24,496 nucleotides of DNA from Chara braunii (GCA_003427395.1 BFEA01001311.1:39758-64253); one strand, 5' to 3'; shown: positions 9,000 to 20,455, counted from the stretch's first letter. Notes: generated by a model not told the origin, from the sequence alone. Numbers and translations: made by a program.

Positions 9000-10874
9000 T
9001 TCGACGTAATCAACATGTTAGCACTTGTTTGAGCATGGTCAACAGATTCGCCAGGATCGTTCGTAGTTCGGGGTGTGACGTCAACAGTTTGTGGATACTC
9101 ATGTGAAACTTCTTGAATATAGGCGGAGGATGAGCTCGCATCTAACGAAAGTTTGTGTTAAACGAGGGCATTAGAGATATACCAAAATACATGTGCGCGG
9201 TAGTTTGTTAAAATGTGAGGCATAAAGTATTGATGGAATCACATAGTCATGATTATAACCATAAAGGGTGGCTCTGCGTAGCATGCGACGAATATTGTCT
9301 TGATTTTTGGAAGTTTCACTTGTAAGTCTTTCATGCACAACATGTGTAAGATGCTGATGCCTGATATTTGCCAAATACATTTCAACCAGTTTAGTTGGCC
9401 CTCGGAGTGAAAACAACGAATTAACAAGCACGCCAGTTTTTGAGACAATGACATCATGGTGATGTGGAGAACGATCACGAATGTATTATTCCAGCTCCAA
9501 GGTCGAATGGTGTGAATAATAGCGGTCGGGACGATTGTCATGAAGAGCAACAAGAAATGCATCGATGTATGCATGTTCCACTTTTCTCTGCAAGTACATA
9601 ATAAGATGAACAATGAACAAGATGTTTCAATATAGATAGCACGACGCAAAGAGAAAAATATGTGTATATAGTGCTTAAAACAAAAATTTACATAGTTGTC
9701 GTAAAAACAGACGGAAAGCGATATGATGGTGCGAAAGAAATGTACGTAATTGGTTATGATAAAGGGTGACACCTGGTAGAGGAATGATGTCGATGAGAAC
9801 AAAGTGGTGAAAAATTATAATTTGCGAAAAATAATTTTGGTGACCATTCATAGACGAAAAATAAGTATCATGATTCATATGATAAGGAAGATGAACATCT
9901 CGCAAGTAGAGACAAACAAAAATTCGCGTATATGCATAACGAACATGATGATAAAGCAGAACACCTGCACGCAAAACTTGGGCATTCCTATCTTGATTTT
10001 CTGTGAGAATGTATTTTTTGAGCTGAACGAAAGAACGATGCACGATGATTATGGTCGAAGGCAGGGAGGAACACAAAATGGTGTACCATCCTGCATGTAG
10101 ACGTAACGAAAAGCGTGACAAAGGAACGCTATTTATGCAAAACATAAAATATTATAGGTTATCAAGGACAAGCAACATCCTTGAGATACGGTGCAAGAGG
10201 TTCGAGGCTGTTGATCGATAACGTTAAGCTGAGAGAACACTGTTTTTCTTTGAAACTGGCAAAACAGTATCACTGACAGATAAAGCGGAGTGTGCAAGCA
10301 TTTGTCTGTTGACAGCTGACGGTTACGGAGTGGTTTCCACATTTGGAACGTTTGAGATGTTCACAACTGTGTTTGGGACTTCTGGCCGAGAGTCCATGTG
10401 TCTCCAGTTGGTGTTGAAAACTATAAGATTCATATCAAGGTACTTGTAGTATTTATGATTCGTCGTGTGTGAAAACGTTATTAGTGTACCGACCGATGGA
10501 ACTGGAGCAACCTTTGGATAGTCGTAGACAGTTCCCCTATGTAACAAGGGTCACATGTCGTGTTGTGTATCGCCATATCTGTTGGTAAGTTCCAATGTAC
10601 ATCGTTGGCAACTGTCTCCTCATAGAGATTCGAAAGTGTGTTATCGAGAACATGTTTAGTGGTTGTCCATCACCAAATGTGGTTAACAAGGTATCCTTTC
10701 TCGATGACAGTTTATGCGTCGCTCCTACCAATTGAATGGTTCGATGAAGTGTCTGGATTGGAGTGATCTCGGCGGTTTACCGCTGGGGGTGTTGTGAAAA
10801 GTTAATTGAACCTTATCATTTAGAGGAAGGAGGAGTAGTAACAAGGTTGTCGTAGGTAAACCTGCAGTGGGATT
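9000..10874 (+). pseudogene. Highly diverged, near-full-length 18S rRNA pseudogene
   Basis: Blocks resembling nuclear 18S rRNA occur in the correct order and strand over 1.87 kb, close to the usual 1.8 kb. They are: 9102-9118 ('tgtgaaact'); 9169-9197 ('ttagag...atacatgtgc'); 9247-9290 ('tcatgattataac' to 'gcgacg'); 9340-9372; 'attccagctccaa' at 9488-9500; 'gggcattcctat' near 9980; 10189-10223 ('ggtgcaag...cgataacg'); 10342-10395 ('ggaacgtttgag...tctggccg'); and 10600-10619. The 3' end (10716-10874) is unmistakable. The 530-loop core expected just before 'attccagctccaa' is unrecognisable, so it cannot be a working ribosomal RNA. Minus-strand frames of 187 and 156 codons overlap it and are explained by it. 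The 5' boundary is uncertain, and the middle blocks are my by-eye alignment from knowledge of plant 18S. Confidence 0.6.
10716..10874 (+). pseudogene. 3' end of 18S rRNA (decayed)
   Basis: This stretch runs through the last 18S helices in order: 'gcgtcgctcctacc', 'attgaatggt', 'tgaagtgt-tggatt', a helix-44 remnant around 'ggcggtttaccgc', 'ttgaaccttatcatttagag', 'gtaacaagg', and the terminal helix 'cgtaggtaaacctgc' to 'ggatta'. 'GTCGTAACAAGG' reads gtagtaacaagg and 'GGTGAACC' reads ggtaaacc, changes not expected in a functional copy. No 5.8S or 25S sequence follows, so this is not a complete rDNA unit. Confidence 0.9.
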
Positions 10875-12261
10875 AAAAACACGTGAACGGTCGATCTTTG
10901 GAGGCGGGACTCTGACTTGCTCCCCCTTCCACCGCCCGTGCCTGCAGCCTGCCTACATCCGCTTTTCTCTTTCGGTTCAGCTCCATCTTTTACCAGTAAA
11001 AATAAGAGGCGCGCTTCACAGGAGAGAGGGAGAGGTAAAACAAACATTGTTGGATGAAGGTAAATGCTATGGAGGGTGGAAATAAAGAAGGAAGGCAAGG
11101 GAGATAGAAGCAACAACCGACTAGTAGAGAGAGACGAGTGAAAGGCTTAGGTAGGACTTACTTGCTCATCGTTGCGGTATCCGCCAGAGAAACGCCCCTC
11201 CTTGAGCTCATTAGTAGTTGTCGGCAAGTATTCCACTTCTCTTTGATCAAATCTGGTCCTGGGAGCTGCCAGGTACATTCTTAGGAAGTCACACATGAGC
11301 AAAATGTGCAGTGAGAAGAGGATAGCGGGCGTGAAGATTGCCCTTGGTGGAAGGCGGCAAATCGATCAGACGTAGTTAACTTGAAGGAAGGGAATGCGCA
11401 CAAGCAGAAAAAAAGAAACGTGTGAGAAAGTAGCTCAACGAGGAACTACGAGGATATACCACATGTGGGCAGACAGAGGTAATGAAGATCGGTCGATGAC
11501 ATAACGAGGAAAAGCGACATAGGCATTAGGAGGAAGAAAAACTTATTTCACAAGTACGTCATCAAGTACTAAAGTAGTCGTGACCAGTCAGTGAAACTTT
11601 GAAGAATCAAATTGTTGTAGTTCTTCGTTTCCCTCTGTCTGCGAATGCATCTACCAAAAAAACAAATCAAGTGCATTAGTTTTTTTTTTAGATTACTTAT
11701 TTTATTTTCTCTCCCACTTATTATTTATTATTTTGGCTTTTATTATAAATTATGCATCCTAAAAGGTGAGGATGGAGAAGAGATGAACGAGAGTGAATAA
11801 AGAGAGAGAAAAAGATTTACCTATTAGGTAGTTGGTTGTCGTCACCCTCAGGCTTGTCATGCAACTTTTCACTTAGTACAACACGACGGTATCACACAAA
11901 AAACATTGCTTATATGCATTTGTTTCGATGCTGTTATTAATATTATTATTTTTATTCTTATTATTATATTATTTTATTATTCAATTATTACGTTGTTATG
12001 ATTATTGTTATTTCATTGATTGTTGTTTGTGATTGGCGTAATCTTCCTTCCACTCATGGTCATTTCTTGTGTTTGCGACTCTTTCCCCCCCGAACAAAAC
12101 ACACCCCTCGTTACGACACTAACATAATGAGAAAATAACATGTATGGGTTTATTATAATATTGTAATTATTTGTGTTAGTATATCCTTCCGACGTTTCTC
12201 TATTATAAGTCAGCTCACATTTTAATGTATGGGTGTTTCTTTCCTTTATTGTTATTTGTTC
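10875..12261. other. Interval without recognised genes
   Basis: I found no 5.8S/25S rRNA, tRNA or convincing coding region. 11660-11760 and 11930-12010 are AT-rich with TTA/ATT runs. The 72- and 98-codon frames near 10820-11116 overlap on opposite strands and carry no motif I know. Confidence 0.55.
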
Positions 12262-13646
12262 TGTTACGATGCTGGTCATTTCCCAAGTGCAAATTCACAA
12301 TGAAAGACAACGTCACCCAATTGCGAAAGAAATAAAAGTACTTGCAAAGTGATAAAGACCGGAGGAGAGAGAAAGAAAAAGAAGAAGAAGAAGAAGAAGA
12401 AGAAGAAGAAGATGTACACCAACAAGACCAATGACAAGTCCCCCTTCTCTCTCCATCTTCCTCATCCTCCTTCACTTCGCCAGTCTTATTCTTCACTCAA
12501 TAATAATAATAATAATGAATGGATGAACCAGAATCAATATCCGAAGTTCCCTCTTACTACTGACTCAACTCAACAACAACAACAACAACAACAAGTCCAC
12601 CATAGTTATGGCTTCCCTCCTTCAGCCTCCTCTCTCATGCATAGGCTATGGCGGACTAATGAGGGCCCTGCCCTCCTGTCCAAAAGACAACCCAAAGCAG
12701 CTATGNTGCTGCGCTGATGTCCAAAGGACAACCCAAAGCAGCTATGCCGCTGCTGACTGGTCCGCCATGCCTGATTCTGCCTCGAGCTTCCTTGGTGCAA
12801 CACTACCCCAACTGGGGCCTTCCAGATGTAGAGCCCAACAAGGTGTTGAAGACGGTGTCCACCATAGCCAGGTAGGTGCCTCGCCACTCTCTTACCTCGC
12901 CCCCTTCTTCCTCCTCCTCAAGTTGGACCGCTCGCCATAGCCAGGCTGAGCTCCAGCGGCCCTTCACCTCCAAGCAGCGCTGTACCAGCCAGCGCTGTGC
13001 TCCAGCAGCATGTCGCCAATCCTTGCATACCGCAAATGCGGAGGAGCTACTTGCTCCTCTGAAAGATATAGCGGCCCACTGGCCTCCTGGACGGTGACTT
13101 CCTAGGCCGAGCGACCTCCCAACAACCGGTACCTCCTCCCTTTCGGAAGGAAACATCATTGTAGGCTCTGCTAACCTCCGGACAGACCCTCGACCCGGGC
13201 TACTTGGACTGGTACCGGCCTACCTCTATCCTACCGCTACTGGGGCTCTAAAAATGCCAACTTTTTGTCTTTTTCTGCTCGGCCTCCAGTACCCGACACT
13301 CCTACCACTACTCGAGTGGTACCGGCCTACCTTCTACTCGAGTGTTTTCCCCCCTGCTCTAAGTGTCGCGGGCCTACCCCCGCTACTTGAGTGTTTACCC
13401 CCCTGCAACCCTCAAAGTCACGGCCACAGGTAAGTACCGGCCCCGCAGACACTCAACCAACAAGTACCCTTGCGGGTCACACACACACTCAACCGACAAA
13501 CACTCAGACAGGCATGCAAACCAGCAGGCACGCACACACACAAACTTGGAAACCACAGCAGAATGCGGGAATCACAGCAAGGCATTCATTCCAGTGGCAA
13601 ATCCCAGAAATCAGCAGTGTTCTCAGTCTGTGTTTTTGGCGGGTCA
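12262..13646 (-). repeat. 3' LTR of the chromovirus (about 1,385 bp)
   Basis: 12262-13198 matches 20470-21406 closely. On the minus strand the LTR begins TGACCC (13646) next to the polypurine tract and ends GTAACA (12262), giving TG...CA ends. The inner end is inferred from the tract, because the other LTR lacks that part. It holds a (GAA)n run (about 12378-12412), a (CAA)n run (12571-12594), a 41-bp tandem duplication (12677-12758) and repeated 'ggtaccggcctacct' (13211, 13318) and 'ctactcgagtg' (13308, 13334) motifs in the U3 part. One n lies at 12706. Confidence 0.85.
12677..12758. repeat. 41-bp tandem duplication within the LTR
   Basis: 'tgtccaaaagacaacccaaa' at 12677 recurs at 12718, both leading into 'gcagctatg'. 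The same doubled structure is present in the 5' LTR near 20885-20965, so it predates this insertion. Confidence 0.85.
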
Positions 13647-13647
13647 T

Positions 13648-13667
13648 TATACTACCCCCCTCTCAAG
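13648..13667 (-). other. Polypurine tract
   Basis: On the minus strand this reads CTTGAGAGGGGGGTAGTATA and sits immediately upstream of the LTR start TGACCC. It is the expected primer site for plus-strand DNA synthesis in LTR retrotransposons. Confidence 0.75.
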
Positions 13668-13730
13668 AGCGAGGTCCCTTCGAGCGAGTAACTCATCCAA
13701 AGTCGACACATAATGCATCGTAGGCGTAGA

Positions 13731-15139
13731 TCAGAAAGAGGGACTTAGTAAGACCGTGGGAGTCAGTTTTGCAGAGAACTTAGCAGCCTGTCCATCAGCG
13801 ATCTGTTGTTCATAAGCGTTCACAACACGGGGAGCATTCTTTAGCAACTCTTTTCGGTCAATCCAGAAGAATTCGGTCAACGGGTGATAGAGAAAGTGAA
13901 CCTTGTACTGTCTGTTCCTCCCTCTTCCCTCGTGGGAAACAATTCTGTCTATCTCATGACTGCCATCGATAGGACGAGGTATCATAGGATCTCGGAAGGG
14001 AAAAGTCTCATCATCGATGTGTGGGAACAGTTTGGACGTGTGAAAGACCGGATACGTGCGCAGATGAGGAGGCACGTCAATTACATACGAAGGACCAAAA
14101 TCATCCCCAATCACTTTCAGAACCTGCCCAGGACCATAGTATAATGGAAGAAGCTTCCGTGATACGCCCTTTTCATCAGAAAACTCAGACATTTTAACCC
14201 AGACATAATCCCTACTTTGAAGTTCGCTTCTTTGCGCGTCTTATTTGCATGTTTGATCATGGCATGCTGACGCTTGTTCATTGCTGCGATAGCAGCTTTG
14301 AGCAGGCGTGCGTACATGGCATTGTAGCTAGGCATGCCGGGGCGTCAGACCAGGTGACCGTTTGGGGAACAGATAGGAGAGAGGATTGCGCAGCTGCCAT
14401 CCGTACTGCAGCTGATTCGGTGTCATGCCAGTTGCGGAGTGAATGAAGTTGTTGTACAACCCCTTCACTTTGTGTAACTCCTTGTCCCATGTGTTCTGGT
14501 CTGGAACAATCAACGCGTGAAGTAGTTGGATGACAGTCTGGTTGATTTCCTCAGCCAATCCATTGGCTTCGGGGTGTCGACCAGAAGTCTTGTTGAGTTT
14601 GATGTCGTAGATCTGAGAAGTGAAGTCCTTCCAATCTTTACTAATGAACCTGGTGTCCCGATCACTCACAATAGTTTTCAGGTGACCAAACTGCAGAATC
14701 TATTGTTGATGAAATTCTTCGATGACAAGCTTAGTCGGGGCATGGGGAGGGAAAGGAATCAAGTTCAGAAATTTGGAAAAATGATCCACGATGACCATGA
14801 CTTGTGAATTCCCTGCCCCACTCACTTTTCCCATGTCAGTGAAGTCGATGAAAATCGACTCACCGGGTCCATCAGGAATAGGGAGGGTCTCAGCAGGCCC
14901 TAAGGCTTATGCCTGTGGACCTTGGTTCTTTGACATACTTGACATTCAACAATAAATTTCTGAGCAGATCCTTTCATTCCTGGCCAATCAAACTGCTGCA
15001 GAAGACTTCCATAAGTTTTCTCAAAGCCGAAATGTCCACTCCGACCATGTGCCAAATCCAAGAAATGAGTTCGGAGAGGATCGACCAGATCCTCCTTCAG
15101 TTTCCTTCGGAGGTCATATGAACCCACAAGGCAAGTCAA
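13731..15139 (-). pseudogene. Chromovirus integrase with chromodomain (broken)
   Basis: Integrase inserts the element's DNA into the genome. The N-terminal zinc finger is visible (AHGRSGH, then CQVC, coded about 15060-14920). In the catalytic core, the first Asp lies in FIDFTD, the second in IVSDRD (about 14675) and the Glu in HPEANGLAE (about 14575). These three are in separate frames: there is a stop at 14902, frameshifts near 14890 and 14740, and a stop at 14702. Frames change again near 14350 and 14210. The last frame (14192-13731, 153 codons) holds the GPY/F module (YYGPGQV ... VFHTSKLFPH) and a chromodomain at residues about 79-127 (coded about 13958-13812; HEIDRIVSHEGRGRNRQYKV ... FFWI). 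The chromodomain places it among chromoviruses. Confidence 0.9.
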
Positions 15140-16744
15140 AAATTCAGGATGGCGGGACAGCACATCAGCAACCCGGTTATAACAACCTTTCTTGTGTTTC
15201 AATTCAAAATTATAGACATCAATGTCATGCAACTTGCGGGTCAGTGTAGGAGAGAGATCGGTTTGTGTTTTAATCCACTGCAAGGTTTGGTGATCTGAGT
15301 AAACCTTGAAGTGCTGACCCAAGAGGTAGTGCTTCTAATGTGTGAGCGCCTCGCACAAGGCGTAAAACTCACGCATATACGTGGAAGTAGCTACCTTGTG
15401 GATGGTCATGCGTTTGCTGTAATACTCAAGCGGACGCAGACCATCACCATCATCTTGTTGCAGCACTGCACCAATCCCAAACTGGTTCGCGTCCGTAGTG
15501 ACTACGAATGTGAGGTTGGGATCCGCAATGCGGAGCACATGATGACTCACCAATGCCTCTTTCAAGGCTTTGAACGCAGTCTCACACTTATCACACCACG
15601 CATAGGCAACATTCTTACTTGTTAGTTTTGAGAGTGGGTGAGCAACGACAGAAAATTTGGGTACAAACTTCCGATAATATGAGGCCAAACCAAGAAAAGA
15701 ACGCAGTTCGCGTACGTTCGCTGGTTGAGGCCACTTTCGGATGACCTCAACCTTGGTTGCCTCCGGCTCAAGGCTGTTTGCAGACAACCGGTGCCAAAGA
15801 TAGATGACGCTGTCCCTTTCAAACTCAGATTTCTCTAAGTTGAGTTGCAGTTGTGCCTCCTTGAGGACCTGCAAAACTTCCTCAAGGTGCTTGACGTGCT
15901 CTTCCATGAACTTGTTGAAAATCAGGATATCGTCGAGGTAAACAATAACAAACCTATTGAGTTGATGACGAAGAACCTTGTCCATGAGGCACTGGAATGT
16001 GGCTGGTGCATTCGTAAGACCGAAGGGCATAACGATGAATTCGTACAGCCCAGCGCATATCTTGAATGCAAATTTGTGTTGGTCAATCGGATCAACTTCA
16101 ATCTGGTGGTAACGAGACTTGAGGTCGATCTTGGAGAAGACCTTACACCCACCTGCCGCGTCTAGCAGATCATCTATGCGAGGCAAAGGGTAAACATTCT
16201 TTCTGGTGATTCGATTGAGGCCACAATAATCAATACACATCCGTAGTTTGCCTCCTTTCTTTGGCACAAACATGACAAGTGCACCGAACTCGGACTCACT
16301 AGGCCTAATCTATCCACGGTCAATCATGTCATCAATCTGTGTCCTGAACTCCTCCAATTCGCCCTGTCCCATACGGTAGACGCAGCCCTTTGGAGAAACA
16401 CTTTCTTCTATTATTTCGATCTTGTGTTTGATCGAACGCTCGGGAACTCCACGAGGTTCGACCAGAACTTTAGGGAATCGATCTAATTGACGGTGAATGT
16501 TTGTTGGGACTTCCGGGGGAGGATCATCCTCATCAGGAGAAAGAAAATTAGATCGAGAATTTATAGCAATTACAACTGGATTTGAAGTACTTGGATCATA
16601 AGTAGAAGGATTATTCACAGTAGAAGTAGGTGAAATAGAAGGAGAGTTACTTATCGAGGTAGAAAATGCAGCAAAAGTAGAAGGCACATGGAGAGGCTTT
16701 ACAAGAGCTACATGTACATGCTCAGCTTCCTTGCGCCTGCGCAT
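15140..16744 (-). pseudogene. Chromovirus reverse transcriptase and RNase H (broken)
   Basis: This part copies the element RNA into DNA and removes the RNA strand. One frame runs from 16744 to 14902 apart from two TAG stops, at 16312-16310 and 15337-15335, both at positions where the family normally has Trp. RT motifs seen are FVPKKGGKLRMCIDYCGLN (where Cys replaces the usual Arg), IDLKSRYHQI, FGLTNAPATFQ, the catalytic YLDD (coded 15940-15929) and FLGLASYYRKF. RNase H follows, with TTDANQFGIGAVLQQ, the Glu of MREFYALCEAL, and the Asp of VYSDHQTL after the second stop. The N-terminal 90 codons are a Ser/Thr/Pro-rich linker. It is probably one polyprotein with protease and integrase. Confidence 0.93.
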
Positions 16745-17405
16745 AATTTGTTCGCACTCAAAAGAGTCACAGGGGACTCACGCGTCTCATTTAATAAGAT
16801 GGTACGCTCGTTCCCCTTGGCATCACGCACCACGAACTGATTATCCGCCCACTTGGTCCTTAGGCAATGAGCCTTTAACCAACCCAAACAATCGACCACG
16901 TCGAATGGACACTTGTCCATGACATAGAAGTTCAGCTCATGTGTGACAGTGCGATCTCTGTCAAAAGTGACGTGCACACCTTTGATGTGAAGAGGTGACA
17001 ACCTCTTGGTTGCCCACCTGGGTCTAACATGGGTTCTGCAGTTCCACTTGCTTCATTCCCAGGCCCGCCTTACGAATCCCGTTAGGAGAAAAAAAATTGG
17101 TGGTTGAACCACTATCAATCAGCACGCGGATGTATCGGCGGTTAATGAGCAGTTTAAAGAAGGTTAGCCCCACACTCCCTTGAACACGGCATTGCTGCTT
17201 GAGCTGCAGCCAATGTTCCAGGTGAGCGTGGAAGTCAACTTTCTTAGACTCCTCCCAAGGCTCAGTGTATAGCACATGAACTGCAGCAACCTTGGATTCA
17301 GCATCGTTCCGGGCTTTAGGGGCAGGCTGTTGATCAGATTCAGTCTCCTTGGAGGGGCCTACAACTGACACTTCAACTTCCCTTATTGTAGAGAGTGCTG
17401 ATGAC
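16708..17405 (-). pseudogene. Chromovirus aspartic protease region (broken)
   Basis: The protease cuts the polyprotein. The active-site motif IDSG lies in RVLIDSGSTTNFF, with Asp-Ser-Gly coded at 17116-17108. Upstream is a region with HAHLEHWLQL, and downstream GVHVTFDRDRTVTHELNFYVMDKCPFDVVD, typical of the C-terminal half of this protease family. The frame stops at 17026-17024 and continues in another frame (17001-16708), so a frameshift lies near 17026. Another frame change near 16740 joins it to the RT frame. Confidence 0.85.
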
Positions 17406-17429
17406 TCTTTTACGCCCTTTGCCTGTTTC

Positions 17430-17700
17430 CCTGCATACGATAACAGTGCTGCATAGCATGCCGAGGCTTTTAACAATGCAAGCATACACGCAGTTTGGAT
17501 CTTCGTTCCCATTCTTCTTGACTGATACGGAGAGTTTCCCAAGGCTTGGTAGAAGCATCCTCCGGTTTCTCAGGGATCTTCGCATTCTTGGGGAGGTGTG
17601 CAATAGTTCCCCTACCCGAACCACGGTTAGGCCCCTTGTTTGAAGCAGACTTTTTAAACGCATTAAGTTTTTCATCTTCGTTTACGTCAGACTCAATGGC
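17430..17700 (-). pseudogene. Gag nucleocapsid zinc knuckle with an internal stop
   Basis: One frame here reads a Lys/Asn/Gly-rich stretch and then a CX2CX4HX4C zinc knuckle (Cys-Leu-His-Cys ... His ... Cys) coded at 17484-17443. The residue after the second Cys is a TAA stop (17472-17470). In Gag the knuckle binds the element's RNA. The overlapping frame called from 17675 has no such motif and is a shadow. Confidence 0.75.
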
Positions 17701-17789
17701 TGATGTAGAATGCTCGTATTAGAGTCCGGCTCCAGATCGTCATCTAGAGACAGATCATCCACGTAGGACTGATCATCAGCCTCCCGATG

Positions 17790-19084
17790 TTAATGAAGGG
17801 CAAGCTGGTTGCTGCTTCCATACCGCTTGCGTTGTGATTTTTCACTTGCAGCGGGTGCCTTTTTACGCCTCGCGAGGTCCTTGGCCTCTAGGTTGACTAG
17901 ATCCGTCATGAGCTCTCGCCAAGTGGTATGGTCTTTGAGTCCTAGCAGGGAGAGGTATTCTTTAGGGGCCACTCCCATGACTACATCCATGCAAGATACG
18001 CCGGTCATTCCCTGGTCTGGAGTGACGAACAGACCAGTCAAGTGTTGTTCCAAAGCTTGCATGGAGGTCCTCCATGTTTGGCCCTTGAGGGCCTCAAGCT
18101 TCAGCCTTGCCTTGAATGCAGCGTGCTTATCTTGGTACCGTGTGATGAGAAGGTCCTCAAGGGTGCGTACAAGAGTTATTTTCAGCCACTCACTCAGGTC
18201 AATTCTTTCATAACCTGCAGTAACAACTTGAAACTCAATGAAATTCCGTATGGCAGGCTGAGTATTAGTGCCCATGATCATGCTTCGGTCTTCCTGCGCT
18301 GTCCGCATTACCTCGAAGTATGAGCGCATGGAACTAATCCAAGAGGTGATGTCCCCTTTCCCGTCGTACTTGGACGACAGAGTGAGCGCCCGCTTGTCTA
18401 CCATGGGACCGTTGTACTGTACGCCAGTAAGAACTGTGGCGTTTTGGACTGATGTTCCTGTATTTGGGACTATGACTAGTGCAGAACTGCCGGCGCTGCC
18501 GCTTGAGGAGCTGGTACCGGTTCCTACGCTGGTCACAGTTCCACTTACTCTTGTCATGAAGACTGTGTTAGATTGAGAGACTGGGACTGCAACAGGTCAA
18601 GGGTTAGGAGGGCGGGGGGCAGACAGTTGGGACTGTTTGAGGCTGATTATCTCAGCCTGCAGCTCTTGGTTCCGCTGCTCCAGTGCTGTCACACCGGACT
18701 CAAGGTCTTCCAAGTTCTGCAGTCGAACGAAGGCTGCTACGGCAGCAGCTAGCCTCTCTTGGAATCGGTCAGCATTTGCTTCCGGGACCTGAAGGAGGGC
18801 CACCTGATCAGCAATGCTTGTGGCTCTGGCTGCTGCCTTTGCTCTCTTTCCCTCTGCACGACGTCGTCATAAAGCTTTTAAAAGAACGGTTTCTCGTTCT
18901 CGTCCGCTGTGTCCAGCATGGTCTGCCATTGGGCAGAAGTGATGTCTGTCATGCCGGAGGAAGGGGTGTTAGCAGATCTCTTAAGAGGGGTCCGCTGTCT
19001 CCTCACGTTTGGACGAACACTCCTCTTGCCCTTTCTCACACTCTCAAAGAGAACACCTTCTCTCTCCCTTCTCTCTCTTCCCAC
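17790..19084 (-). pseudogene. Chromovirus Gag capsid region (broken)
   Basis: Gag builds the particle. The best frame runs from about 18850 to 17790 with one TGA stop at 18599-18597. It holds a coiled-coil-like part (about 18760-18640; LEDLESGVTALEQRNQELQA), a Ser/Gly/Thr-rich linker and a retrotransposon Gag core (about 18420-17880) with YDGKGDITSWISSMRSYF and LEALKGQTWRTSMQALEQHL. A second N-terminal piece, 19084-18878, ends ADENEKPFF in a different frame, so a frameshift lies near 18860. The likely original start is the ATG of MTDITSAQW (about 18950) or 19084. The frame ends at TAA 17792-17790, ahead of an acidic stretch that looks like its continuation. Confidence 0.85.
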
Positions 19085-20455
19085 TGTCTATGCACACGTA
19101 TCGATACCGGACATAGATAGTTCAGATGAAAGAAACAATCAGTAAATCACACAGAGTTGAAGGTAGAACTCCTAGCCGGAGCGGCAATTCATTTGGACTT
19201 GGAAAATGGCACGCAACAGAATAAAAAAAAAATAAAAAAAAATAAAAATAAAAATAAAATAAAACGGAAGAGAGGACTGACTTATCGAACGGGCCCTATC
19301 AGATTAGCTGGAGATCCCCTCTTGTCTAACCCGACAAGGGACATGCACCACAATAAATCAGCCGAAGAAAACTAACTGCAGCAATGGAGATTTCGAGGGG
19401 TGCAGACGGTCGCCGAGCCAGACGCGGGGCAGTATGTGATAACATGCAGTAAGACCAGTCAAGATCCCCTTGAAAGGAATGTCCTTACTAGCCGTATGTC
19501 CCCCAAGTTCAGCACAGCAAAGAGATGCACAGGCGGCAATAGATTTGGGCCCGAGAGGTCCTGTCCCATTGGGCCTGGTCCCACTGAGTCCCAAAGGTCC
19601 CAAGTAGGTCGTGGACCAGGACCAACGAGATAGGAGTACCAAGTCAGTCCCAAACTGCCTCTACCGTACTGAAAAGGAAAAGACAACTTTTAACAAGAAC
19701 TCACCCCTACAGTCATTCAGAAATGAAAAGACAGTGCACCGTAGAAATATATGTCATTTAGAACAGATACATCATCCATCCATCCATCAGGTGAGAAAGC
19801 AATCCACATGCTCACACACACAGCCAAGACCGCAGAGAAGAGGAAGAGAGCCCAGCACACCCCAACAGGCCATGAAGCACCAAGCAACTTCCCACGGGCT
19901 AACCAGGTCACACAACACTTACCTGTGAGGCCCGACCTCCAAAGATGGATAACGACTCACCCCCCTCTCTCATAAGTCCTCCTGACCCCTAGCTACCACT
20001 ACACGAAGTGTCCTAGCATGACTGAGAGGGCCTTCCTACACTGCTGTTGCAAAGCCGGATCCCCCGTCGATGTCTGAAGACCAAAGTAGCAACTTGCAGT
20101 AATTCGATGCAGATATGGCAGCCTCTTATCAAGTCATCCTCTTGAGGGGAAGCCCAAAAGTCACTCAATGTCTTCTTGAAGTGCAGATACCAGGTGCGAG
20201 TACGTCTCACTCTCTACTCCCTCTCGCTTACTCCAATCAGCCTCCTTTGTGTCTTGCCACCCCATCCAATCACGCAAGCAATCTGGTTAGGTCTGGTGTC
20301 GACCCTACATGACTTACCAGGTGGGGGCAATATCCACATACCTCATTGCCCCACTTAACCCTAACTTCCTAACCCTAATCCGAGATTAGGTTAGCCCTTA
20401 CCTAATTCAGAATTAGGTTTAGGGTGATTAACACCTCTCGCCAGCAAGTAAGTCA
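19085..20455 (-). other. Chromovirus 5' leader
   Basis: About 1.4 kb between the PBS and gag have no recognised coding sequence. The part at 19220-19262 is an A-rich run on the + strand. 19540-19640 holds short degenerate GGTCC/GGGACC repeats. Frames up to 105 codons exist on both strands and are not conserved-looking. Confidence 0.65.
20374..20417 (-). other. Two small perfect hairpins in the leader, near the PBS
   Basis: 20374-20390 is cctaatc-cga-gattagg and 20401-20417 is cctaatt-cag-aattagg. Each has a 7-bp perfect stem and a 3-nt loop, separated by 10 bases. They lie 40-90 nt downstream of the PBS on the element's RNA, where packaging or dimerisation stem-loops sit in related elements. 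Function is inference only. Confidence 0.6.

Noticed and set aside
9055-9070. 'cgttcgtagttcgg' as the 18S block around 'GCTCGTAGTTGG'
   Set aside because: It lies before blocks that precede it in 18S, so the order is wrong; treated as chance.
9239-10145. Overlapping minus-strand frames of 187 and 156 codons as host genes
   Set aside because: They lie antisense to the 18S-like region, overlap each other in different frames and show no family motif. The + strand is purine-rich here, which depletes stops on the minus strand.
10875-12261. ITS/5.8S/25S continuation of an rDNA unit
   Set aside because: No 5.8S-like or 25S-like block could be found after the 18S end.
19358-19686. Minus-strand frames of 75-94 codons in the chromovirus leader
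   Set aside because: They overlap in different frames, consist partly of GGTCC-type short repeats, and contain no recognisable domain.
20355-20420. CCCTAA-like motifs as interstitial telomere sequence
   Set aside because: Only two or three scattered 'ccctaa' occurrences, better explained by the two hairpins and their spacers.
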